64,000 nt of DNA from JAEUJM01 sp964635055 (GCA_964635055.1 CAZWMT010000017.1:51113-115112), one strand, 5' to 3'; positions 24,568 to 33,464 are shown, counted from the first letter of the stretch. A program made the numbers and translations. Notes: a model not told the origin generated them from the sequence alone.

Positions 24568-25353
24568 TCACCGCTGGTGCTTCGGGCACGAGTACGTGGT
24601 GCGACCACCGACCGTGCGCCGCAGCAACGGCGCACCGTCCCGCGGGCAGACCGAGCCCCGCTCGCGAGCGTGGTGCAGGTCGCCGGTGTGCGAGCCACCG
24701 CGAGCCATCAACTCGTCGAGCGTCGACCGCAGGTGCCGGTGCAGGCGTCGCAACTCGGCTGCGTCGAGCGATCCGGCCTCCCGGGCAGGGTCGAGCCCCG
24801 CCCGCCACAAGGTCTCGTCGACGAGCAGGTTGCCGATGCCCGCCAGGCGCGACTGGTCCATGAGTCGTGCCTTCAACGGGGCGGTGCTGCCCGCCAGCAC
24901 GGCCCGTAGCTGCGCCGGGCGCACCGAGCCGGCATCGACGCCCCATCGCCCCTCGTCGGGGTCCAGCTCCACCGCGCCGAGGCGACGAGCGTCACGCATC
25001 ACCAGGTCGCCGCCGTCGGCGAATCGAAGCGCGAACCGGTCCCAGGCCGGGCGCTCGTTGCCGGAGACGTACTCGAGCTTGTCGATGGCCGCCCGGCCGT
25101 CCACCAGCAACTTGCCGGACATGCCGAAGTGCAGGCCGAGCACGGGGCCCTCGTCGCTGGTGTCGAGCAGCACCTCCTTGCCGATCCGGCGGGCGGCGAC
25201 CAGGCGTCGACCGGTGAGCGCCGCCACCACCACCGGCGCGGTCAGCCCCCGCTTGAGGTACCAGGCGTCGGGTGCGTGCACCGCGACGACCTCGCGGTCC
25301 AGTGCGCGCAGCGCGGTCTGGCGGTACATCTCCGCCTCGAGCATCTCGGGCAC
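24568..25353 (-). CDS. Fpg/Nei-family DNA glycosylase
   Basis: A 261-aa base-excision-repair enzyme. It begins VPEMLEAE, giving the catalytic Pro after removal of Met, and Glu at the next position. LGLHFGMSGKLL and the helix-two-turn-helix segment LAGIGNLLVDETLWRAGLDP are typical. The C-terminal finger reads CPRD ... YSCPKHQ, so two of the four usual Cys ligands are replaced by Asp and His. GTG start; 10 nt after the stop of the transsulfuration gene, so probably in the metX operon. Specificity (oxidised purines or pyrimidines) is uncertain. Confidence 0.88.
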   Translation of the reverse strand: MPEMLEAEMYRQTALRALDREVVAVHAPDAWYLKRGLTAPVVVAALTGRRLVAARRIGKEVLLDTSDEGPVLGLHFGMSGKLLVDGRAAIDKLEYVSGNERPAWDRFALRFADGGDLVMRDARRLGAVELDPDEGRWGVDAGSVRPAQLRAVLAGSTAPLKARLMDQSRLAGIGNLLVDETLWRAGLDPAREAGSLDAAELRRLHRHLRSTLDELMARGGSHTGDLHHARERGSVCPRDGAPLLRRTVGGRTTYSCPKHQR

Positions 25354-25363
25354 GGCGGCGCGA

Positions 25364-26554
25364 TCAGTCCTCGCTACGGGAGAGGGCTGCCAACACGTCG
25401 GCGATCACGTCGTCGGGGTGCTCGAGGCCGCACGAGACACGGATCGAGCCCAGATCGATACCCGACGCGGCGCGCTCCTCGGGCGTGAGGTTCACGTGGG
25501 TGGTCGACGCCGGGTGGGTGACGAGGGTCTCCGGCCCGCCCAGCGAGGTCGCCAACTGACACAGGCGCACCGACTCGACGAAGGCGCGCCCGGCTTCCAG
25601 CCCGCCCGTGAGGTCGAAGGCCACCAGGCCCCCGTACGCGTCCATCTGGCGCTTGGCCAGATCGTGCTGGGGGTGCGACTCGAGCCCGGGGTACCGCACG
25701 AGACCCACCGCGGGGTGGCGCTCGAGCACCTCGGCGAGGCGCAGGGCGGTCTCGCTCTGTTGCCGCAGGCGCAAGGGCAGGGTCCGCAACCCCCGGAGGC
25801 CGTTCATCGCGTCGAACGGGGACGCGTTAGCGCCTTGCAGCACCGCGAAGCCCCAGATCCAGGCCAGCAGCTCCTCGGAGCCGGCCACCACGCCGAGGCT
25901 GGCGTCGTTGTGGCCGGCGATGGCCTTCGTGGCCGAGTGCAGCACCAGATCGACGCCGTGGTCGAGCGGCCGCTGGCCCAACGGCGTGGCGAACGTGGAA
26001 TCGATCACCGTCATCGGGCCCCGGATGGCGCCCACCTCGGCCAGGTCGACCAGGTCGAGCTTGGGGTTGGCCGGCGTCTCGGCCAGCACGAGGACCGTCT
26101 TGCCCGGCACGACGGCGGCGGCGAAGGCACCGGGCTCGGTGCCGTCGACGAAGGTGACGTCGATGCCGAAGCGCGGGCAGGCCATCTGCAGGAGCAGCTG
26201 CGTGCCCGCGTACAGCTGACGTTGGGCCACGATGTGGTCGCCGGCCGAACAGAGCCCCAGGACGACTGCGGTGACCGCGCCCATCCCGCTCGCGAAGGCG
26301 CGGGCCGTCTCGGCGCCCTCGAGCTCGGCGATCGCCTCCTCGAAGGCCCGGACGGTCGGGTTGCCGTAGCGGCTGTAGAACCGCTCCGCTCCCACCATGG
26401 TGGCCATCTGGCGACCCTCGTCGACGGTGGGCGTGACGAAGGTCGTGGTCGGCCAGAGCGTGGGCGCCAGCGCGGTGTCGTCGTCTCGTCGGCCGGCGCG
26501 GATCGCTCGTGTCTGCGGCAGCCAGCCACCGGCGGCTCGGGGTTCGTCAGGCAT
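25364..26554 (-). CDS. PLP-dependent transsulfuration enzyme (MetB/MetZ-like)
   Basis: A 396-aa Cys/Met-metabolism enzyme. Key points: FYSRYGNPTVRAFEEAIAELEG, FASGMGAV, the PLP Lys in HSATKAIAGHNDASLG, and SLGGPETLVTHPASTTH near the end. Members join a sulfur donor to O-acetyl- or O-succinylhomoserine, or act as cystathionine synthase. It overlaps the metX stop by 8 nt (ATGCCTGA), and GGAGAAG is placed before its ATG, so coupling with metX points to homocysteine or cystathionine formation from O-acetylhomoserine. Confidence 0.9.
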   Translation of the reverse strand: MPDEPRAAGGWLPQTRAIRAGRRDDDTALAPTLWPTTTFVTPTVDEGRQMATMVGAERFYSRYGNPTVRAFEEAIAELEGAETARAFASGMGAVTAVVLGLCSAGDHIVAQRQLYAGTQLLLQMACPRFGIDVTFVDGTEPGAFAAAVVPGKTVLVLAETPANPKLDLVDLAEVGAIRGPMTVIDSTFATPLGQRPLDHGVDLVLHSATKAIAGHNDASLGVVAGSEELLAWIWGFAVLQGANASPFDAMNGLRGLRTLPLRLRQQSETALRLAEVLERHPAVGLVRYPGLESHPQHDLAKRQMDAYGGLVAFDLTGGLEAGRAFVESVRLCQLATSLGGPETLVTHPASTTHVNLTPEERAASGIDLGSIRVSCGLEHPDDVIADVLAALSRSED

Positions 26555-27770
26555 CTCGCTTCTCCACGGCGGTGAGGAACTCGGCGAGCGCGGCGCCGAT
26601 CTCGTCGGTCTCGAGCAGGAAGCCGTCATGGCCCTGCGGGCTGTCGACCATCACATGCTCGCACTCACGGCCCGCCGCCCGCAGGCCGTCGCGCAGCTCG
26701 AGTTGCTGGTGCGGGGGGTACAGCGTGTCGGAGCTGATGCTCATCGTCAGCACCGGGACGTCGATGCGGGCCAGGGCCGACGGGATGCCACCGCGCCCTC
26801 GACCCAGGTCGTGCAGGTCCATCGCCTTGTTGAGCACCAGGTAGCTGTTGGCGTCGAAGCGTCGAACCAGCTTCTCGCCGTGGTAGCGCAGGTAGCGCTC
26901 GACCTCGAAGTCCTCCCACAGCTCGAAGCTGCCGAGAGGACGCGAGAGCTCGCGCCCGAAGCGTCGCTGGAACACCTCGTCGCTGCGATAGGTGGTCTGG
27001 GCGAGCGCCCGCGCCACGCAGAGGCCCTCGTGGGGACCATCGCCCGGCGCCGCGTCGTAGTAGTCGCCACCCCGCCACCGCGGATCGAGGGCCACCGCCC
27101 GCCGCCCGGCGGCGCTGAACGCGATCTGCCAGGCGCCCGCCGCGGCGGTGGTCGCCAAGGGCACCAGCGCGCGGACCCGGGTCGGGAACATGACACCCCA
27201 CTCGAGCACCTGCATGCCACCCATGGAGCCACCGACCACGGCGAGCCATCGATCGACCCCGAGGTGATCGGCCAGCCTGGCCTGCGATCGAACGATGTCG
27301 CGGATGGTGATCACCGGGAAGGTCGACCCGTACGGGCGGCCCGTCGCCGGGTCGGGTGAGGCGGGACCGGTCGTTCCCTGACAACCGCCCAGCACGTTGG
27401 CGCAGACCACGAAGAGCCGATCGGTGTCGAGGGGCCGGCCGGGTCCGATCAGCGGGTCCCACCAGCCGTCGGTGGGATGGCCGGGCCCGGAGGGCCCGGC
27501 CGCGTGCGAGTCGCCGGTGAGGGCGTGGCAGACCAGCACGGCGTTCGCCCCCGCGGCGTCGAGCTCACCCCAGGTCTCGTAGGCGACGGTGAAGTGGCTG
27601 AGCGCGCCGCCGCCCTCGAGCGCGAAGGGATGGTCGGCCGCCTCGACCAGGAACTGGCGGTTGCCCGGCGGGTCGCCGAGCCGCCACGCGCCGGTGACCG
27701 GCAACGGGCCCGCAGGCACGCTCAAGCGTCGCCCGGCGGTCGGAGTCTGGTTGTTCGAACGATCGGACAT
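26547..27770 (-). CDS. metX: Homoserine O-acetyltransferase
   Basis: A 407-aa alpha/beta hydrolase of the MetX family, which acetylates L-homoserine with acetyl-CoA. The nucleophile elbow is GGSMGGMQVLEW. The acid is Asp in SSDTLYPPHQQ and the base His in QGHDGFLLE. The segment HALTGDSHA and the CQGTTGPASPDP loop are standard. It sits 3' of a SAM-clan riboswitch and is followed by a coupled transsulfuration gene, defining a methionine operon. GGGGGC before the ATG is the likely ribosome site. Confidence 0.95.
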   Translation of the reverse strand: MSDRSNNQTPTAGRRLSVPAGPLPVTGAWRLGDPPGNRQFLVEAADHPFALEGGGALSHFTVAYETWGELDAAGANAVLVCHALTGDSHAAGPSGPGHPTDGWWDPLIGPGRPLDTDRLFVVCANVLGGCQGTTGPASPDPATGRPYGSTFPVITIRDIVRSQARLADHLGVDRWLAVVGGSMGGMQVLEWGVMFPTRVRALVPLATTAAAGAWQIAFSAAGRRAVALDPRWRGGDYYDAAPGDGPHEGLCVARALAQTTYRSDEVFQRRFGRELSRPLGSFELWEDFEVERYLRYHGEKLVRRFDANSYLVLNKAMDLHDLGRGRGGIPSALARIDVPVLTMSISSDTLYPPHQQLELRDGLRAAGRECEHVMVDSPQGHDGFLLETDEIGAALAEFLTAVEKRDA

Positions 27771-27787
27771 TGGTTGCCCCCACGAGG

Positions 27788-27876
27788 CCACATCCCCCGC
27801 CGGTCGGCGGGCTGGCACCTTGGGTGTCCCCCCAGGTTGCCGGACCCGACGTGTCGGGCCACTCCTGATGCACCCA
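27788..27876 (-). promoter_or_regulatory. SAM-I/SAM-IV clan riboswitch before metX
   Basis: On the minus strand the leader reads GGTGCATCAGGAGTGG, hairpin CCCGA-CACG-TCGGG, then CCGGCAACC, a loop closed by TGGG/CCCA, AAGGTGCC, and hairpin CCCGCC-GACC-GGCGGG. TGCATC near the 5' end pairs with GATGTG at the 3' end as P1. GGCAACC followed by AAGGTGCC is the core of the SAM-I family aptamer. The aptamer ends 17 nt before the metX ATG, next to the ribosome site, so control is probably at translation. Confidence 0.78.
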
Positions 27877-27937
27877 CGAGCGAAGCACGCGACGTCGTGC
27901 GACGTCAACCGCGAAACGGCGCCCCCGGCCGCCGGCC

Positions 27938-30523
27938 TCAGCGCTCGGGCCGCACCCTGGCCCGCACCGCCTCGTCGCCGAACACGGCCACCACCTCCAC
28001 GTCGGCGTGGCGGGGCGCCTCGTCGGCGCCGACGACCTTCTCGAACCCGGCTCGCGAGAGGGAGTCGCCGAGCATCGCCACCAGGTCCGGCCGCTCGCGT
28101 GGGCTGGCCACGCCGACCTGGGCACCGTCCACGAACACCAGAACGGCGTCGGGCAACCTGGTGTCGGCCACGTCGGCCGACCAACCCTTCAGGGCCAGCG
28201 TCTGGTCGTCCTCGAACGCCGACTCGACCTCGAGGCGCAACTCGTCGGACGGTTCGCCGACGGGGATTGCGGGCTGGTCGTCGTCGGACACCAGCCGGCC
28301 GTGACGCAGGGTGAACGTGGGCTGGTCGATGTGCTCGGCGAGAGCGTAGGTGGTGTCGCCGTGATCGGCGGCGGGGACGAGCACCTGCAGCGTGTTCTCC
28401 CCCGCCCGGATGGCCGACTCGGCCAGCAGCGCCGAGAACGTCCGATCGCCCCCCGACCCGCCGAAGCCCCCGCCCACCCCGGCCACCGTGCCGTTGACCG
28501 CGATCAGCACCGTGCCGGGCACGTCCGCGCCCTCCGGCACCTCGAGCCGCCCGGACACGAGCAGGGGCACGAAGCCGGTGGCCGGGTCGACCGCCGCCAA
28601 CGCGTCCTCCTGGTCGATCGACCATCGAAGCCCCGTCGAGGGGCCCGTCGGCAGGTCGTCCACCGCCGCACCGACCGCGTCGCCGTGCGGCCCGACCGCG
28701 AACACCCCGCGCCACCCCTCGTCGCGACCGAAGCGCCGGTCGTTGCGGGCCACCACGGCCCGCAGGCCACGCTGGCCCACGGGGATCGTCGAGCGACCGT
28801 CGTCGCCGAACACCTCTTTCTCGTCGGGCGCGGGGCGGTCGTCGAACAGGGAGCGGCCGTCGAAGCGCCAGTCGGTCTGCAGGTCGAGGGCGTCGACCAT
28901 CGTGGGCAGCACGTCGATCAGCCGGGCGTTGTCGTCGCTGATCTCGCCCTCGTGGCGACCGGGTGCCTTCACGAACAAGGGCACCCGGTAGATCTCGTCG
29001 ATGTTCTCGTCGGTCGGTTGACGTTGCGGGCCGCCGGGCCGGAAGCTCACGCCGTGGTCGGCGACCACGACCACCAGGGCGTCCTGCCAGGTGCCCGCCG
29101 CCTTCATCCGGTCGATCAGCTCACCGACGAGCGAGTCGGCGTAGCCCACCTGCAACAGGTGCTGTTGCTGCGCCTGGCGCACGGCCCACTCGTCGGTGGT
29201 CCACGTGCCCCGCTCGGTGTAGCTGGCCAGGTCGGAGCGCGAGGTGTAGCGGTGCCCACTCGGCGTCATCTGCCACGGATAGTGCGGCAGGACGACATGC
29301 GCGAACGACAGCCGGCCGTCCCCGGGGCGGGCGGCGCTGTCGACGAGGTCCTCGATGATCGCGCCCTGTGCCGGCGGCGACTGGCCCGCCACCCCGAGCT
29401 CGGCCCACCGCGCGAAGTTCGCGAACTCGTCGGCGGCGCGGCCCCCGCCCTCCCCCGACCTCGGCGTGGCCGCGGCGTCGACCCGCACGGTCGGCTCGGC
29501 GCCGGCCACCGGCTCGACGAAGTCTCCCCACGAGTGGGCGATGGACGGCAGGTGGGCGCGCAGCGTGGACGGCAGCGTGGCGTGGCCGAACACGACCGCG
29601 GCGTCGAGCAGCGACCGGCGCAGGCTCGGCGAGGGCGTGGAACGCGCCGACGCCGCCGAGTGGCACACGCTCGACGGGCACAGGCTGGTGATCTGCTCGT
29701 GCACGTTCATCTCGTAGCTGCCCCCGAGCAGCGTGAACAGGTTGCGGGGGTGGTCGATCGACGTGGCGATCTCGTTTGCCCGCGGCTCGTCCCCGGTGAG
29801 GATGCTGGGCACGCTGTGCTCGGTCTGCCACGAGTACGAGCTGGCGTTGCGGAACCAGCTGGACTCGGCGGCGAGCCGCGCGAAGTTGGGGTACCGGGCC
29901 GCGTTGATCGTGCCGTCGGCGGACAGGATGGACGCCAGCGGGAACTCGTCGAACACGATCTCGACCACAGGTGCGGCCCGGCCCACCTCGACGTTGGTGG
30001 CGACCTCCGCCTCGGGCTCCCAGATCAGCCGGGACGACGAGGAGACCAGGAGGTAGACCGCGAGGAACAACAGCGGTGCGACAGCAAGCAGGTGCAACGC
30101 CATGCGCAGGCCTCGCCACCGCCGCTCACCGACGGCCACGCCGACACCAGCGGCGGCACCGAGGCCCAGCACGACGACGGTGGCGTCGAGGCCGAACTGA
30201 CGCACCACCGTGAGGCCGAGCGCGGTGCCGAGGAGGCCCACGAACGCGCTGTGGACGATCCGGCCGAGCCGGCGCGACGCGAGGAACGCGACGGCCTCGA
30301 TCGCCATGAGCACGACCGGAAGGGCGAAGGTGACCGCGATCCCGAACATCACCACATCGCGTGCGGAGGCGTCCTTGGCGACGAAGAACTCAGGGTTCTT
30401 CCCGAACAGGTCGAGCAACGGCTGGGCCACCGCCAGCCCGGTGAGGGCGAGGATCACCAGGAGGTCCCCCCGCAGCTCGGATGCGGTCGACGCCCGGGGT
30501 GCCGTGCCGCCCTGCTCGCTCAT
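27938..30523 (-). CDS. Membrane-bound sulfatase/phosphoglycerol-transferase-like protein
   Basis: An 861-aa protein. Four or five membrane helices (about 20-170) are followed by a sulfatase-fold domain (about 190-560): VVEIVFDEFPLASIL with the metal-site Asp, TEHSVPSILTG, SFAHVVLPHYPW, ALVVVVADHGVSF with the Asp-His metal pair, and YRVPLFVKAPG. The residue aligned with the usual Cys/Ser/Thr nucleophile appears to lie in SYSWQTEHSVPS. The last about 300 residues are an unrecognised beta-rich domain. It may act on lipid head groups or cell-wall glycans, but the substrate is unknown. Confidence 0.78.
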   Translation of the reverse strand: MSEQGGTAPRASTASELRGDLLVILALTGLAVAQPLLDLFGKNPEFFVAKDASARDVVMFGIAVTFALPVVLMAIEAVAFLASRRLGRIVHSAFVGLLGTALGLTVVRQFGLDATVVVLGLGAAAGVGVAVGERRWRGLRMALHLLAVAPLLFLAVYLLVSSSSRLIWEPEAEVATNVEVGRAAPVVEIVFDEFPLASILSADGTINAARYPNFARLAAESSWFRNASSYSWQTEHSVPSILTGDEPRANEIATSIDHPRNLFTLLGGSYEMNVHEQITSLCPSSVCHSAASARSTPSPSLRRSLLDAAVVFGHATLPSTLRAHLPSIAHSWGDFVEPVAGAEPTVRVDAAATPRSGEGGGRAADEFANFARWAELGVAGQSPPAQGAIIEDLVDSAARPGDGRLSFAHVVLPHYPWQMTPSGHRYTSRSDLASYTERGTWTTDEWAVRQAQQQHLLQVGYADSLVGELIDRMKAAGTWQDALVVVVADHGVSFRPGGPQRQPTDENIDEIYRVPLFVKAPGRHEGEISDDNARLIDVLPTMVDALDLQTDWRFDGRSLFDDRPAPDEKEVFGDDGRSTIPVGQRGLRAVVARNDRRFGRDEGWRGVFAVGPHGDAVGAAVDDLPTGPSTGLRWSIDQEDALAAVDPATGFVPLLVSGRLEVPEGADVPGTVLIAVNGTVAGVGGGFGGSGGDRTFSALLAESAIRAGENTLQVLVPAADHGDTTYALAEHIDQPTFTLRHGRLVSDDDQPAIPVGEPSDELRLEVESAFEDDQTLALKGWSADVADTRLPDAVLVFVDGAQVGVASPRERPDLVAMLGDSLSRAGFEKVVGADEAPRHADVEVVAVFGDEAVRARVRPER

Positions 30524-30566
30524 GACGCGGGGGCGGACGCGCCCGGGACTCGCCGCACGGCGCGGC

Positions 30567-31430
30567 TCATGTGTCGTTGAACCGGGCCTCGCGCCGGTAG
30601 TGGCCGTCCAGGTCGACCAGCTCGTTGAACTCGTCGAAGGTCACCAAGCGGTCGAGGTTGTCCCGCAACGACCCCTCGTCGCGCAAGATGGCGAGCGTGT
30701 CCGTCACCGCCCGGGTGAACGAGAAGAGGCTCGTGAGCGGCGAGACGATGAGGTCGAAGCCGAGGTCGTGGAGCTGCGACGGCGTGAGCAGGGGTGTCCT
30801 GCCGGCCTCGATCATGTTCGCGACCCGGATGCAGCCGGGAAGGGCCTCGGCGATGGACTCGAGCTCGCCGATGCTCTCCGGCGCCTCGACGAACACGGCA
30901 TCGACGCCGATGTCGGCAGCCATCCGGGCCCGCTCGCAGGCCTCGTCGAGGCCCACGGCGGCCCGGGCGTCCGTGCGGGCCGTGACGAAGATCGACTCGC
31001 GGCACTCGACCGCGGCACGCAGCTTGGCCAGCCACTCGTCACGGGGCACCACGGCCTTGCCGGCCATGTGGCCGCACTTCTTGGGCCAGACCTGATCCTC
31101 GATGAACATGCCGGTGGCGCCGGCCTGCTCCCAGAGCTCGACGGTGCGGATCGTGTTGAGCGGGTTGCCGTAGCCCGTGTCGGCGTCGACCACCACCATC
31201 GTGTCGGGAACCGCCGCGCACACCCGGCGGGCCACCTCGGCCATCTCGCCTTGGGTGAGGTACCCGAAGTCGGGCACGCCGAGCAGCGTCCCGGACACGC
31301 AGTACCCGGACAGGAACACGGTGTCGAACCCCGCCTGCTCGCTGAGTCGAGCGGACACCGCGTCCCACACCCCCGGCATCAGCACGGGCTCACCCGTGGC
31401 CAGGCGGGCGCGGAGATCGTCACCGTTCAC
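30567..31430 (-). CDS. Isocitrate lyase/PEP mutase superfamily enzyme (methylisocitrate-lyase-like)
   Basis: A 287-aa TIM-barrel enzyme. It has FLSGYCVSG, VDADTGYGNPLN (metal-binding Asp pair), and WPKKCGHMAGK. The KKCGH segment carries the catalytic Cys of isocitrate and 2-methylisocitrate lyases; PEP mutases lack it, so C-C lyase action on a 2- or 3-hydroxydicarboxylate is expected. It starts with GTG at 31430. The TAG stop of the methylase gene is also the first half of its TAGCCT -10 box, 7 nt upstream of the start. Confidence 0.85.
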   Translation of the reverse strand: MNGDDLRARLATGEPVLMPGVWDAVSARLSEQAGFDTVFLSGYCVSGTLLGVPDFGYLTQGEMAEVARRVCAAVPDTMVVVDADTGYGNPLNTIRTVELWEQAGATGMFIEDQVWPKKCGHMAGKAVVPRDEWLAKLRAAVECRESIFVTARTDARAAVGLDEACERARMAADIGVDAVFVEAPESIGELESIAEALPGCIRVANMIEAGRTPLLTPSQLHDLGFDLIVSPLTSLFSFTRAVTDTLAILRDEGSLRDNLDRLVTFDEFNELVDLDGHYRREARFNDT

Positions 31431-31440
31431 GACCGCGAGG

Positions 31441-33441
31441 CTACCGACCGACCTCCGCGATGTCGGATCGGCCCGGGGCGCCGCGACGACCGAGCCGATC
31501 AGCCCACCAGGCCAGCAGCCGTTCGCCATCGGCCACGGCGTAGGCCGCCAACATCGCCTCGCCCATGGCCAGCAGCGCCTCGGCGCGCGCGGCCGCGTCG
31601 GTGGCCTCCTGGGCGGCCTGCATCCGGTCGGCCCCGTCGTCCCACGCCCGACGGTCCGCCGGCGCCGGCACCAGGCGCACCTGGGCCGCCGACAACTTCA
31701 GCGCGTCCGGCAACAAGGCGGTCCCCGCGCTGAGTCGGAGCGCCCAGGCCGTCACCGGTGGCGCGCTCAGTGCGGCAGCGACGTGCCAGAGCCTCTCGGC
31801 GACGACCGGGACGGAGATCACGGGCGTGGACGGCACCCACCGACCCTCGACGTCGACGGCCACCTCGATCACCCGCGTCTGGGCCGCCACGACCACCTTC
31901 GGCACGAGCCTCTCCCCCACCCAGCGGGCGAGGGCGGGGTCGCTCTCCGCGAGCGTGGCCAGCGCCACCACGGGCGCCCGCCACCGGACCTTGGCGAAGC
32001 GGGCCACCCGCCGTCCCCATGCGCACTCGGCCGGCTCGATCAGGCCACTGGTCACCAAGGGGCGCTCGTCGACCGCACCGGTGGCTTCGTGCACGTGCCC
32101 CACCAGGCCGTAGTACTGGTCGCGGAAGCCCGCCGTCGCCGGGCCTGCGTCGGGAAGGGGCGTGCCGCCCAGCGCAACGGCGGGGATGCCGCGGAGGTCC
32201 GCGGCCAACTCGGCCCACATCCCGGGTTCCGGCCGATCGGCGGAGGCGGCGCTCTCCACCTCGGGCCCGCGCCAGCGCCGAACCGTCGCCTCGGGCGCCG
32301 CTCCTGACCGGGTCCCCGATGCGGTCGACCCGTTGGCCGGGTCCGGCTCCGCCTCGACTCGCAGCACCGGTGCGCAGACTCTGGTCGCGGCCGCGAACAC
32401 GGGCTCGTCGCACACCCAGAGGCCTTCGAGGGGGGCGAGACGATCGAGGCGGCGCCGCAACGGCGCGGCATCGCGGGCCCCCAGCACGGACTGCGGCTGG
32501 ATCAACAGGATGCGCCCGCCCGGTCGCACCTGGCTCACCGCCGCCAACAGGAACAGGGCCGCGGTGTCCACGTAGCCCGAGGCGCCCTCACCCAGGGCGG
32601 CCCGCAGGCGGGAGATCTCGTCGCCCGCCCGCGCCGTCGCCGACGCCAGTTGACTCTGGAACGGCGGGTTGCCCACGACCACGTCGAAGCCGCCGGCGGG
32701 CCGGTACGGCCACGCGGCGCCCGCCAACGCGTCCGCCTCGGCGACGAGCGGGACGGCGACGAGCGAGACGGCGACGCCGGGGTCGGGCTCGAGGTCGCGA
32801 TCGGCTCGAGGGTCGCGGTCGAGTGCGCCACCGCGAACGAGTTCGCCACCGCGGTCGAGATCGAACGACGTGTCCCGACGGGGGTCGGGGTCACCGGCGG
32901 CCCAGAGCCGCAACGTCGTCGTGGCGACCGCGACGGCCACGGGATCGAGGTCCACGCCGACGACACACCGATCCACGATCGCCCGACGGTCGACCCCGGC
33001 TCCGGCCAGCCACCGGGCCGCGGCGAGCAGGAAGGCCCCTCCGCCGCAGGCCGGATCGCACACGGTGACGGCTGCGGGGGCGACCGCCCGGTGGTCGCCG
33101 GCAACCGGATCACCGACCGCGATGCCGTCCAGGGCAACGGCGACGAGCCGGTCGGCGACGGCTCGAGGCGTGTAGTGGAGGCCCCGCCGGCGCTGCGATC
33201 GATCGGCCAGCGACTCGTAGGCCCAACCCAGCGCGTCCGGCACCGCCCCGGCCGGCGCCGGCAGCGCCGCCGCCGGCAGCTCCGGCCCCACGGGCCAGGC
33301 GCGGTCGACCGCCTCCTGCACCGGACGCGAGCCGGTGGCCGCCGCCAGGTGACGGGCGAGGGTGCCGAGCACCGCAACCGGCTCGTGGCCGGCACCGGCG
33401 CCGCGCAGTGGCGCCAGCCAACCCTCCGGACCCGACGTCAC
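31441..33441 (-). CDS. N6-adenine DNA methyltransferase (Eco57I/type I-IIG-like), orphan
   Basis: A 666-aa protein. The SAM motif I is CDPACGGGAFLLAA (about residue 125), a second acidic motif is VVGVDLDPVAVAVA, and the catalytic motif IV is VVGNPPFQSQ (about residue 257), the N-P-P-F form used by adenine N6 methylases. The C-terminal about 300 residues have the form of a target-recognition region. No nuclease domain and no adjacent restriction gene are seen, so it is an orphan or part of an unlinked system. Starts with GTG and a TACGAT box 7 nt upstream. Confidence 0.85.
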   Translation of the reverse strand: MTSGPEGWLAPLRGAGAGHEPVAVLGTLARHLAAATGSRPVQEAVDRAWPVGPELPAAALPAPAGAVPDALGWAYESLADRSQRRRGLHYTPRAVADRLVAVALDGIAVGDPVAGDHRAVAPAAVTVCDPACGGGAFLLAAARWLAGAGVDRRAIVDRCVVGVDLDPVAVAVATTTLRLWAAGDPDPRRDTSFDLDRGGELVRGGALDRDPRADRDLEPDPGVAVSLVAVPLVAEADALAGAAWPYRPAGGFDVVVGNPPFQSQLASATARAGDEISRLRAALGEGASGYVDTAALFLLAAVSQVRPGGRILLIQPQSVLGARDAAPLRRRLDRLAPLEGLWVCDEPVFAAATRVCAPVLRVEAEPDPANGSTASGTRSGAAPEATVRRWRGPEVESAASADRPEPGMWAELAADLRGIPAVALGGTPLPDAGPATAGFRDQYYGLVGHVHEATGAVDERPLVTSGLIEPAECAWGRRVARFAKVRWRAPVVALATLAESDPALARWVGERLVPKVVVAAQTRVIEVAVDVEGRWVPSTPVISVPVVAERLWHVAAALSAPPVTAWALRLSAGTALLPDALKLSAAQVRLVPAPADRRAWDDGADRMQAAQEATDAAARAEALLAMGEAMLAAYAVADGERLLAWWADRLGRRGAPGRSDIAEVGR

Positions 33442-33448
33442 CCCGCCG

Positions 33449-33458
33449 ATCGTAGGAT
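33449..33458. promoter_or_regulatory. Overlapping divergent -10 elements
   Basis: ATCGTAGGAT holds TAGGAT (plus, 33453-33458, 6 nt before the NUDIX ATG) and TACGAT (minus, 33449-33454, 7 nt before the methylase GTG). The two boxes share 2 bp. The gap between the start codons is only 23 bp. Confidence 0.7.
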
Positions 33459-33464
33459 CGGACG

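Noticed and set aside
28007..30580. 857-residue open frame on the plus strand
   Set aside because: It is antisense to the sulfatase-like gene and shows no recognisable domain; the minus-strand frame has membrane helices and sulfatase motifs.
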